Shown one piece after another: positions 16,201 through 21,116 of a stretch of 21,116 bases of DNA (position 1 is the stretch's first letter; every line of letters begins with the position of its first letter). This DNA comes from DASZIT01 sp036489495. GTDB lineage: Bacteria; Actinomycetota; Acidimicrobiia; Acidimicrobiales; RAAP-2. The notes beneath the pieces were generated by a model. That model ran no database searches. It was not told the DNA's origin and saw only the letters and a program-made list of their open reading frames with translations. The stretch covers positions 1 through 21,116 of the forward strand of contig DASXFR010000151.1 of the NCBI GenBank assembly GCA_036489495.1. Reading direction: 5' to 3'. The position numbers were made by a program, and so were the translations under genes.

Positions 16201-16555
16201 ACCGGGCAGCTTCCACCACCGGCTCGCCGAAGTAGTCGCCGTCTTCGACCACGGCCTCTCCGGCGGAGATCCCGATCCGGACGGAGAGGGGGTGTTCGGA
16301 GGTGCGGTTGTGGCGGTCGACGGCCCGCTGCATGGCAACGGCGCAGCTGAGTGACTGGCTGGGGGTGGAAAAGACGATCATGAGGCCGTCGCCGAGGTTC
16401 TTCACCTCGGTCCCGCCGGCGTCGGCCACCGCTCCCCGCAACAGGCCGAAGTGGGCCCGCCGGAGCTCGTCGGCGGCGTCTGGGCCGAGCCGCGAGGACA
16501 GGACGGTCGATCCCACCAGATCGGTGAAGAGGACAGTGACTGTCTCTGCGGCCAT
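13256..16555 (-). CDS. Class III cyclase-domain / AAA ATPase / TPR signalling protein
   Basis: Large multidomain protein of 1099 residues from the ATG at 16555. Domain 1 (about 1-165) is a class III nucleotidyl cyclase: FTDLVGST (10-17) and NLGDG (53-57) carry the two metal-binding Asp residues, with Lys52 in the purine-contacting position. In VVEAARL (113-119) the transition-state Arg is present, but the usual Asn of VNxAARL is Val. Domain 2 is an AAA/STAND-type ATPase with GFVGRAAEREKLDAAL, Walker A GEGGMGKTT (223-231) and Walker B FILDDLHWAD. The remaining roughly 600 residues are Ala/Leu/Glu-rich helical repeats of TPR type. There is no C-terminal LuxR-type DNA-binding domain, no signal peptide and no membrane segment. 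A GTG at 16621 could add 22 residues. Signal and target are unknown. It is divergent from the PerR-like gene. Confidence 0.87.
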   Translation of the reverse strand: MAAETVTVLFTDLVGSTVLSSRLGPDAADELRRAHFGLLRGAVADAGGTEVKNLGDGLMIVFSTPSQSLSCAVAMQRAVDRHNRTSEHPLSVRIGISAGEAVVEDGDYFGEPVVEAARLCAAAIGGQILLADIVRILTRGRGHDITPLGEIELKGLPEPVATCELIWAPAAFDPTDSPIPLQQRVAAAPTVGFVGRAAEREKLDAALKAVVAGDGQRVVLISGEGGMGKTTLALEVARQAFSNGAVVLYGRCDEDLGIPYQPVVEALHHYAVNAPGEWLDRHDPERLSELSRVVPALAKRMPELPPPPATETENEVYRLFAAVSEVLGELALTEPVVFILDDLHWADRPTLQLLRVLASASLGRLLVLGTFRDADVSASLPLGEALAALRREPSVERVSLSGFNDLEVLGFMEAAAGHAMDESGLTLCHALYEETDGNPFFVREVLLHLVETQAIEREEDGRWVTTAELEAAGLPESVREVVGSRVIRLGVEAAAVLASAAVIGQEFDFELLCAMTDRPEDHVLDALDAAAGGALVVESPTAPGHFRFSHALIQHTIYEDLGATRQARLHQRAAAELETLLGADAGERVGELARHFLAGTRPAQAAKAFTYARLAGDRAMAAVAPDEAVRWYRQAIETPGPAPDPHERVRCLVSLGLAQRIAGHEAFHATLFEASALAQDIGDTEAMVRATLGQNRNMASRVGRVDTALVQCLEDALGAVGAGDSPERARLLASLSSELAFDPDAVRRQALAAEAVAVARRTGDRSALYDALVRPFVALCTADLAEFRVTLLREAVTLAHDAVDPDPMFRVAGHAWLALSLVEVSQMEGVDDLLAEVFANCHQTPTAANSRWTDAIFSCWREQIRGDTAAAEREAGRAFEVATDTGQPEAFSFYAAAMLAIRYQQGRVSEILPLARQASEQDDAIPALLASVAALEAVGGEPERAQALLDEHRPSGFDHPWEGNWLNGVGLWAEAAAEIGDAASAGILVPKLSPYTQLMPPGPVVAMPGIALRVARLYDVLGRPDDADRSYAQALEIHHRLESPFFVALTKACWALSLQTRDSVRARAIAREALAVAEAAGYADVVRKASRVLGSPAQH

Positions 16556-16633
16556 TCCAGCCCCCACTGCGTGCCGAGTGAACGCCGATGCTACTTGGGG
16601 GCACCCAGATTGCTCGCCCACCGGCCATATCTA

Positions 16634-16659
16634 CAATAAGTGTTGAAAAACAATCATTG
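16634..16659. promoter_or_regulatory. Candidate operator, imperfect inverted repeat
   Basis: CAATAAGTG (16634-16642) and CAATCATTG (16651-16659) are inverted repeats matching at 7 of 9 positions, separated by 8 bases. They sit in an AT-rich patch that stands out from the GC-rich surroundings, directly upstream of the PerR-like gene and overlapping its putative -35. Fur-family regulators bind AT-rich inverted repeats and often control themselves, so autoregulation here is plausible. A smaller ATCA-N4-TGAT (16653-16664) overlaps the right arm. Confidence 0.4.
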
Positions 16660-16669
16660 GTGATATAGT
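16643..16669 (+). promoter_or_regulatory. Candidate promoter of the perR-rubrerythrin genes (leaderless)
   Basis: TTGAAA (16643-16648) and TATAGT (16664-16669) form a -35/-10 pair with a short 15-base spacer. A transcription start about 7 bases after the -10 would fall at 16675-16678, on the start codon itself. The lack of any ribosome-binding site there fits a leaderless mRNA, which is common in actinobacteria. Confidence 0.45.
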
Positions 16670-16677
16670 CATGGTTG

Positions 16678-17118
16678 ATGAAGACGCCAGAGGAGCTCAC
16701 CGAGGTGTTCCGGGCCCACGGCCGCAAGGTCACGGCCCAGCGCCAGTGCATCTTCCGGGTCTTGCAGGGCGACGTCAGCCACCCCTCGGCCGAGGCAGTC
16801 CATTCGGCCGCGGTCAGGGAAATGGAGACCATCTCCCTGAAGACGGTCTACCAGACCCTCCACGATCTGGCCGAGCTCGGGGAGATCGCCTCACTCGATC
16901 TGGGGACGGGCATGATCCGTTTCGATCCCAACGTCGACGATCCGCACCACCACCTGGTGTGCCGGGATTGTGGCAAGGTCCGCGACCTGGTGGCCGCCTT
17001 CCCGGATCTGCAGATTCCCAGCGGGGCCGATCTCGGTTTCGAAGTTGGTTCCGCGGAGATCGTCTTCCGGGGTCTCTGCCCGGAATGTCAACAGTCCACG
17101 CTTCAACCATCTGTCTAG
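16678..17118 (+). CDS. perR: Fur-family transcriptional regulator, PerR-like
   Basis: Metal-dependent repressor of 146 residues with an N-terminal winged helix (about 1-80, including VTAQRQCIFRVL and SLKTVYQTLHDLAELGEI) and a C-terminal dimerisation/metal domain. Structural zinc cysteines are CRDC (95, 98) and CPEC (134, 137). Regulatory-metal ligands of Bacillus PerR (His37, Asp85, His91, His93, Asp104) appear as His35, Asp83, His90, His92 and Asp103. The last, an Asp where Fur and Zur proteins have Glu, is associated with peroxide sensing by metal-catalysed His oxidation. The following gene is a rubrerythrin, which supports a peroxide-response role. The ATG at 16678 is used; TTG at 16675 is an in-frame alternative. 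No ribosome-binding site is visible, in line with a leaderless transcript. A Zur or Fur role is less likely but not excluded. Confidence 0.88.
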   Translation: MKTPEELTEVFRAHGRKVTAQRQCIFRVLQGDVSHPSAEAVHSAAVREMETISLKTVYQTLHDLAELGEIASLDLGTGMIRFDPNVDDPHHHLVCRDCGKVRDLVAAFPDLQIPSGADLGFEVGSAEIVFRGLCPECQQSTLQPSV

Positions 17119-17129
17119 CCATCAAGCCC

Positions 17130-17138
17130 AAGGAAGGA
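17130..17138 (+). promoter_or_regulatory. Ribosome-binding site of the rubrerythrin gene
   Basis: AAGGAAGGA ends 6 bases before TTG at 17145. No other start codon lies at suitable spacing in this frame, so this site decides the TTG start. Confidence 0.75.
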
Positions 17139-17144
17139 ACACCG

Positions 17145-17564
17145 TTGCCTGCACTCAAAGACACCAAGACCGAGGCAAACCTCAAAGAGGCGTTCGCCGG
17201 CGAGAGCCAGGCCAATCGCCGCTACCTGTATTTCGCCCAAAAGGCCGACGTCGAGGGTTACCCCGACGTCGCCGCCCTGTTCCGCTCGGTCGCCGAAGGC
17301 GAGACGGGCCACGCGTTCGGTCACTTCGACTTCCTGCGGGAGACGGGAGACCCGGTGACCGGGGTGCCGGTGGGTCCGACCGAGGACAATCTCAAATCGG
17401 CGGTCGAAGGCGAGACCTACGAGTACTCCGAGATGTACCCGGGCTTTTCGCGCACGGCGCGGGAGGAGGGATTCGACGAGATCGCCGAGTGGTTCGAGAC
17501 GTTGGCCCGCGCCGAAAAGAGCCACGCCGGCCGGTTCTCGGAAGGCCTGGCCTCGGTTTCGTAG
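17145..17564 (+). CDS. Rubrerythrin (diiron domain only)
   Basis: Ferritin-like diiron protein that reduces hydrogen peroxide in the cytoplasm. The 139-residue product begins at TTG (17145) behind a strong ribosome-binding site. Compared by eye with Desulfovibrio rubrerythrin, the diiron ligands are all present: Glu20 in FAGESQANRRY, Glu53 and His56 in GETGHA, Glu93 and Glu96 in TYEYSEMYP, and Glu124 and His127 in AEKSH. The C-terminal rubredoxin domain of classical rubrerythrin, with its CxxC pairs, is absent; the protein ends soon after the last diiron helix. Electrons must therefore come from a separate protein; the iron-sulfur protein encoded next is a candidate. It lies 26 bases after the PerR-like gene and is probably co-transcribed with it. 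Confidence 0.93.
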   Translation: MPALKDTKTEANLKEAFAGESQANRRYLYFAQKADVEGYPDVAALFRSVAEGETGHAFGHFDFLRETGDPVTGVPVGPTEDNLKSAVEGETYEYSEMYPGFSRTAREEGFDEIAEWFETLARAEKSHAGRFSEGLASVS

Positions 17565-17620
17565 CCGCCGGATCCGGTTCGAGACCCGGTTCGGCGCCTG
17601 TCATCTCATGGTGGACCGGC

Positions 17621-17645
17621 CGGTCCCGGCGTGACGCCGGGACCG
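17621..17645 (+). terminator. Perfect 11-bp hairpin between rubrerythrin and Fe-S genes
   Basis: An 11-base stem, CGGTCCCGGCG at 17621-17631, pairs perfectly with CGCCGGGACCG at 17635-17645 around a TGA loop. It starts 57 bases after the rubrerythrin stop. No T-run follows, so it is either a GC-rich hairpin terminator of the kind proposed for actinobacteria or an RNA-processing/stability element that sets different levels of rubrerythrin and the downstream genes. Confidence 0.5.
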
Positions 17646-17727
17646 AGTCGTTGCGCGCCGGTGACGCCAGCCGGGTGTTCAGCCGCTTTCAAAAGTCCGT
17701 TCGAGCCCCCAGAGTACGAAGACGAAG

Positions 17728-19062
17728 ATGAGCACCACCTACGACCCCACCCATCCGAACTACTTCAATGAGCCAGACCTTCGGGTGGAGATGGAGCGGG
17801 TCTTCGATCTCTGTCACGGCTGCCGATTGTGCTTCAACCTGTGCCCGTCCTTCCCGACCCTGTTCTCCGCCATCGACGCCCGGGACGGTGACGTCGGCGG
17901 CATGACCGCCGACGAACAGGACAAGGTGGTCGACGAGTGCTATCAGTGCAAGCTCTGTTACCTCAAGTGCCCGTACGTGCCACCCCACGAATGGGAGCTC
18001 GACTTCCCTCGCTTGATGATGCGGGCCCACGCCGTACGCCACTCGAATGGCGAGCCGGTGAAGGCACGGCTGACCGACCAGTTCCTGGCAAGGACCGATC
18101 TCCTGGGAAGGGTGTCGACGAAAGCTGCCCCGGTGGTGAACGCCTTGACCGGCCGAACCGGGTCGTTCTCGAGGCGGATGATGGAAAAGACGGTGGGGAT
18201 GGCTTCGGAGCGCCTGCTGCCTCCGTATGCCCGCCAGCGATTCTCCACCTGGTTCAAGCGCCGGCCCTCCGCTCGGCCAACTGGTGGACAAGGGTCGGTG
18301 TCGGTGTTCCCGACCTGTTTCATCGAGTACATGGCACCGGAGATCGGCAAGGACCTGGTGAAGGTGTACGAACACAATGGAGTCGAGTGCTCGCTTCCCA
18401 CCGGGACCCAGTGCTGCGGTGCCCCGTGGCTGCACCAGGGAAACGTCAAGGAGTTCACCAAGGCGGCGCAACGGAATGTGGCGGTCCTGGCCGACGAGGT
18501 CCGGTCGGGCAAGGAGGTCATCGTCTCGCAACCCACCTGTGCCTACGTGGTGCGGAAGGACTACCCGATGTATTTGGCCCACACCCCGCAGGCGGCCGAT
18601 GCCGAGTTGGTGGCCGAGCACGTCGCCGACCCGGCCGAGTACCTGGTCGCCCTGCACAAGGCGGACGGCACCCAACTCGACACCGAATTTCCCGGAAGGG
18701 AGTCCGGGGCGGTGCCGGACAAAGTGACGTATCACGTGGCCTGCCATCTTCAGGCCCAACAGATCGGCCTGAAGAGCCGGGATCTGTTGAAGGTGGCCGG
18801 AGTCGGCGCCACCCTGGTCCAACGGTGTTCGGGCATCGACGGTACCTGGGGGTATCGGGCGGAGAACTACGAGTTGGCCCGCCAGGTGGCCCAGCCCCTC
18901 AAGCGGGAGGTGGAGGCGGCCGGTAACCCGGTGGTGTGCGGAGACTGCCATCTGGCCAACGGTGCCATTGAACAGGAGACCGGGATCCGCCCGATGCATC
19001 CCATGCAGCTGATGGCCCGGGCCTACGGGATCGCCGACGAAGAGGAGGGAGACACCCGATGA
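17728..19062 (+). CDS. Heterodisulfide-reductase/GlpC-like iron-sulfur protein
   Basis: Electron-transfer protein of 444 residues related to GlpC and HdrD. Two [4Fe-4S] ferredoxin motifs lie near the N-terminus: Cys29, 32, 35, 39 (CHGCRLCFNLCP) and Cys71, 74, 77, 81 (CYQCKLCYLKCP). Two CCG-type domains follow: the first with Cys197, Cys229-Cys230-Gly and Cys271; the second with Cys339, then Cys367-Ser368-Gly where the family has Cys-Cys-Gly, and Cys404/Cys407. There is no flavin or membrane segment, so it is a soluble electron carrier or a subunit needing a partner. It follows rubrerythrin by 163 bases containing a strong hairpin, and its stop overlaps the DUF3501 start (ATGA). The gene order rubrerythrin, this protein, DUF3501 recurs in other bacteria as I recall, suggesting joint function, probably in peroxide or redox defence. 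The ATG at 17728 has only a weak upstream purine site. Confidence 0.88.
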   Translation: MSTTYDPTHPNYFNEPDLRVEMERVFDLCHGCRLCFNLCPSFPTLFSAIDARDGDVGGMTADEQDKVVDECYQCKLCYLKCPYVPPHEWELDFPRLMMRAHAVRHSNGEPVKARLTDQFLARTDLLGRVSTKAAPVVNALTGRTGSFSRRMMEKTVGMASERLLPPYARQRFSTWFKRRPSARPTGGQGSVSVFPTCFIEYMAPEIGKDLVKVYEHNGVECSLPTGTQCCGAPWLHQGNVKEFTKAAQRNVAVLADEVRSGKEVIVSQPTCAYVVRKDYPMYLAHTPQAADAELVAEHVADPAEYLVALHKADGTQLDTEFPGRESGAVPDKVTYHVACHLQAQQIGLKSRDLLKVAGVGATLVQRCSGIDGTWGYRAENYELARQVAQPLKREVEAAGNPVVCGDCHLANGAIEQETGIRPMHPMQLMARAYGIADEEEGDTR

Positions 19063-19670
19063 GCGATCGAGGCGAGCTGACCCTTGACGACATCGCCGAC
19101 CAACGGGCGTATGAACGGGAGCGCGACGAGTTCCGTCGCCAGGTGATCGCGGCCAAGAAGGTGCGCCGGGTGACCGTCGGCCCGGTGATCACCCTCACCT
19201 TCGAGAGCCGGTTGACCATGCGGTTCCAGATTCAGGAGATGGCCCGGGCCGAGAAGATGGTGTCCGACCAGCAGATCCAACACGAGCTGGACGTCTACAA
19301 CCGACTGCTCCCGGTTCCCGGCGAGCTTTCGGCCACCCTGTTCCTGGAGTTGACCAGCGAGGCCGATCTGCGGGAGTGGCTGCCGAAGTTGGTCGGCGTC
19401 GAGCGTTCGGCCGAGTTGCGGATCGGATCCGGTGACGGGGTGGAAGTGGTGTCATCGACCCCCGAGGCCGGCCACGATTCGCTACTGACCCGGGAGGCGA
19501 CCACCGCGGCGGTGCACTATGTCCGGTTCCGGCTGACCCCGGCCCAGGTGGAGGCGTTCGTCCGGGGCCCGGTGACCTTGGCCATCAACCATCCCCAGTA
19601 CCCCGCCGGGTTGCCGGGGGTGGTGCTGAGTGACGCCACCCGGGCCGAGCTCGCCTCCGACCTGAGCTGA
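19059..19670 (+). CDS. DUF3501 family protein
   Basis: A 203-residue protein matching what I know of DUF3501, whose function is unknown. Visible family features are an N-terminal LTLDDIADQRAYERERDEFR, the central KKVRRVTVGPVITLTFESRLTMRFQIQEMARAEKM (about 29-64) and the block HELDVYNRLLPVPGELSATLFLEL (about 72-95). The C-terminal half is beta-rich, with HYVRFRLTPAQVEAF and LAINHPQYP. There are no conserved cysteines, signal peptide or membrane segments, so it is probably a soluble accessory protein without a cluster of its own. The ATGA overlap with the iron-sulfur protein gene implies translational coupling and perhaps a stoichiometric complex. It converges with the phospholipase gene after 30 bases. 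Confidence 0.85.
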   Translation: MSDRGELTLDDIADQRAYERERDEFRRQVIAAKKVRRVTVGPVITLTFESRLTMRFQIQEMARAEKMVSDQQIQHELDVYNRLLPVPGELSATLFLELTSEADLREWLPKLVGVERSAELRIGSGDGVEVVSSTPEAGHDSLLTREATTAAVHYVRFRLTPAQVEAFVRGPVTLAINHPQYPAGLPGVVLSDATRAELASDLS

Positions 19671-19700
19671 TCGGGCCGGGCGGCGGCGAGTCCCTACCCG

Positions 19701-21116
19701 TCAGGTCGGGGTCGGCTTGCGAGTGATGGAGTCGGTGTCGAGTTTCGGGACCCCGTTGTTCTTGGTCGGCGGGAGATAGGCCTGACCCAGGTCCTCGGTC
19801 CCGGTCAGCGCATTGAGGGCGGCTTGGTACGCCACCCCCGGGAACAGCAGCGAGGTGGCGGGGAGCGGTGGCACCTTGTACGTCGGAGCCGTCAGGTTGG
19901 GCAGCGCGGCGGTGAGGTCGCCCACCGAGCCGTAGCGCCAGGGGGAGACGTGCAGACCGCCGCTCCCCATGATGGTTCCACTTTGCAGGAACACCGTCTC
20001 GATCAGCTTGAGGGTCGACACGTGATCGAAGGTGTCAGAGCACACCCAGCCCCCCGCACTGAACGGGGAGATGACCAGGGCTGGCGTCCGGAATCCGAGT
20101 CCCACCGGACCGAGGATGCCACCCCAGTCGGACGGTGGTCCCCCGGCGGCGTTCGACGGCGAGCTGGTGGTCACGTACTCGCCGTCAAGGTTGCCGCCGG
20201 CTTGGGCGCCGGAGGGCAGGTCGGCCAGGTTCGTCACGGTCGGGCCCGGCGTCGGGGGTGCAACGTGGTCGAAGAACCCGCCGTTCTCGTCGTAGACGAC
20301 CAGGAACACGGTCTTCTCCCATACCTCCGGATTGCTCAACAGGGTCTGCAGAATCTGAGAGACCAGATACTCGCCGTACTCCGGCGGCACCGCCGGGTGC
20401 TCGCAGCTCTCCAATGGAGGCAGGATCCACGACACCTTCGGCAAGGTTCCCGCAGCCACGTCGGCGGCAAACTGGACGGGGTAGACGGGGGTGAGACCAT
20501 TGGCGGCGTTCTCGATCTGGGCCGCAGTCGACGGCTTGGTGAAGCTCTTGAAGTAATCGAGCACGTTGAAGAAAGCGTTTCCGGTGGGATCCTGGTACAC
20601 CTTCCAACTGACCCCGTGCTCGGTGAGGAGCTCGGGCATGGTCGGCCAGGTCAGCGTGCCGAACAGCTCCAGCTTGTTCAACACGTAGGTGGTGAGAATC
20701 GGGCCCCCGATGTCGCCCGAGTGCGCCCCCAGGCTGCCCGACATCCACATCAGGCGGTTCGGATCGGTGGGACCGATCACCGAGCAGTGGTAGCCGTCAC
20801 AGATGGTGAAGGCGTCGGCCAGTGCCCGATAGAAGGCCAGGCAGTCACTTTGACGGTAGTAGCCCATGGTGGTCAGCCCGGTGGGTACCGTCGAGGGGCC
20901 CGGGATGGGGAGGCCCAAGAAGTTGTTCAACTGGTACTTGGCGATCGGGTCGTTCAGGAGATGCTGCACGGCCCACTGGTCCATGGCACCGTCGTTCCAG
21001 GCCAAGTGTTGGGGACCCCAATCGTGGGTGATGTCGTTGGTGGTCTGGCCGGCCACGGTCGGGGGCATGCTCACCAATTCGAACGGATCGAGGACTTCCT
21101 CGCCGCTGGCCAGTTT
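19701..21116 (-). CDS. Phospholipase C / acid phosphatase family phosphoesterase (N-terminus outside window)
   Basis: Partial gene: the frame is open to the right edge, and 471 residues are visible, beginning KLASGEEVLDPFELVSMPPT. Family features are DITHDWGPQHLAWNDGAMDQ, MGYYRQSDCLAFYRALADAF, CDGYHCSVIGPTDPNRLMWMSG, a middle region with LLTEHGVSWKVYQD, and the metal-site block VVYDENGGFFDHVAPP followed by LGFRTPALVISPFS. These match the phosphoesterase family of bacterial phospholipases C and AcpA-type acid phosphatases. Such enzymes cleave phospholipid head groups or phosphate monoesters outside the cytoplasm and usually have a Tat signal. The signal peptide and the N-terminal catalytic segment would lie beyond the window, so export cannot be confirmed. 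The visible C-terminus is Pro/Thr-rich. It converges with the DUF3501 gene and has no operon partner in view. Confidence 0.88.
   Translation of the reverse strand, partial: KLASGEEVLDPFELVSMPPTVAGQTTNDITHDWGPQHLAWNDGAMDQWAVQHLLNDPIAKYQLNNFLGLPIPGPSTVPTGLTTMGYYRQSDCLAFYRALADAFTICDGYHCSVIGPTDPNRLMWMSGSLGAHSGDIGGPILTTYVLNKLELFGTLTWPTMPELLTEHGVSWKVYQDPTGNAFFNVLDYFKSFTKPSTAAQIENAANGLTPVYPVQFAADVAAGTLPKVSWILPPLESCEHPAVPPEYGEYLVSQILQTLLSNPEVWEKTVFLVVYDENGGFFDHVAPPTPGPTVTNLADLPSGAQAGGNLDGEYVTTSSPSNAAGGPPSDWGGILGPVGLGFRTPALVISPFSAGGWVCSDTFDHVSTLKLIETVFLQSGTIMGSGGLHVSPWRYGSVGDLTAALPNLTAPTYKVPPLPATSLLFPGVAYQAALNALTGTEDLGQAYLPPTKNNGVPKLDTDSITRKPTPT

Noticed and set aside
16671..17144. Upstream ATG at 16671 in frame with rubrerythrin, suggesting a longer fused protein
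   Set aside because: The first 158 codons are a shifted reading of the PerR-like gene with low-complexity translation, and the TTG at 17145 has a strong ribosome-binding site at the correct start of the rubrerythrin fold.

Overview
The window is GC-rich, gene-dense bacterial chromosome with no rRNA, tRNA, IS element or CRISPR array that I can see. The high-GC third positions, frequent GTG/TTG starts, 4-base ATGA/GTGA gene overlaps, several starts without a Shine-Dalgarno site, and the gene families present (AGPS-like flavoprotein, cyclase-ATPase-TPR regulator, secreted-type phospholipase C) suggest a high-GC actinobacterium. An Acidimicrobiia-like lineage is my best guess, but it is only an inference. 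There is no gene-free stretch over 300 bases.

Layout. (1) 192-2014, plus strand: xseA-xseB, both subunits of exonuclease VII; the small subunit carries an unusual Asp-Ser repeat tail. (2) 2053-3651, minus: an acyl-CoA ligase. (3) 3752-7351, plus: a compact run of a double-ACT-domain protein, peptide deformylase, an MBL-fold hydrolase (glyoxalase II/ETHE1 type), a ferredoxin-reductase-type flavoprotein and an unrecognised small protein. (4) 7398-13072, minus: a four-gene unit, in transcription order GlpD, a crotonase-fold protein, an alkyl-DHAP-synthase-like flavoprotein and a glycerol-kinase-like FGGY kinase, with two overlapping junctions and one 31-base gap. (5) 13256-16555, minus: a large cyclase-domain/AAA-ATPase/TPR signalling protein. 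(6) 16678-19670, plus: a PerR-like Fur-family regulator, a rubredoxin-less rubrerythrin, a GlpC/HdrD-like iron-sulfur protein and a DUF3501 protein. (7) 19701 to the right edge, minus: a phospholipase C/acid phosphatase family protein whose N-terminus lies outside the window.

Two regions stand out. The glycerol-phosphate/AGPS-like unit (4) joins glycerol-3-phosphate oxidation to an ether-lipid-type enzyme, yet its kinase lacks two of the usual glycerol-contacting residues and its crotonase lacks both classical catalytic glutamates, so its real substrate is open. Unit (6) looks like a peroxide-responsive module: the regulator keeps the Asp characteristic of PerR, rubrerythrin is a peroxidase without its own electron-transfer domain, and the Fe-S protein could supply electrons, while DUF3501 has no known role. 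All product names come from reading motifs and aligning by eye; no searches were run.
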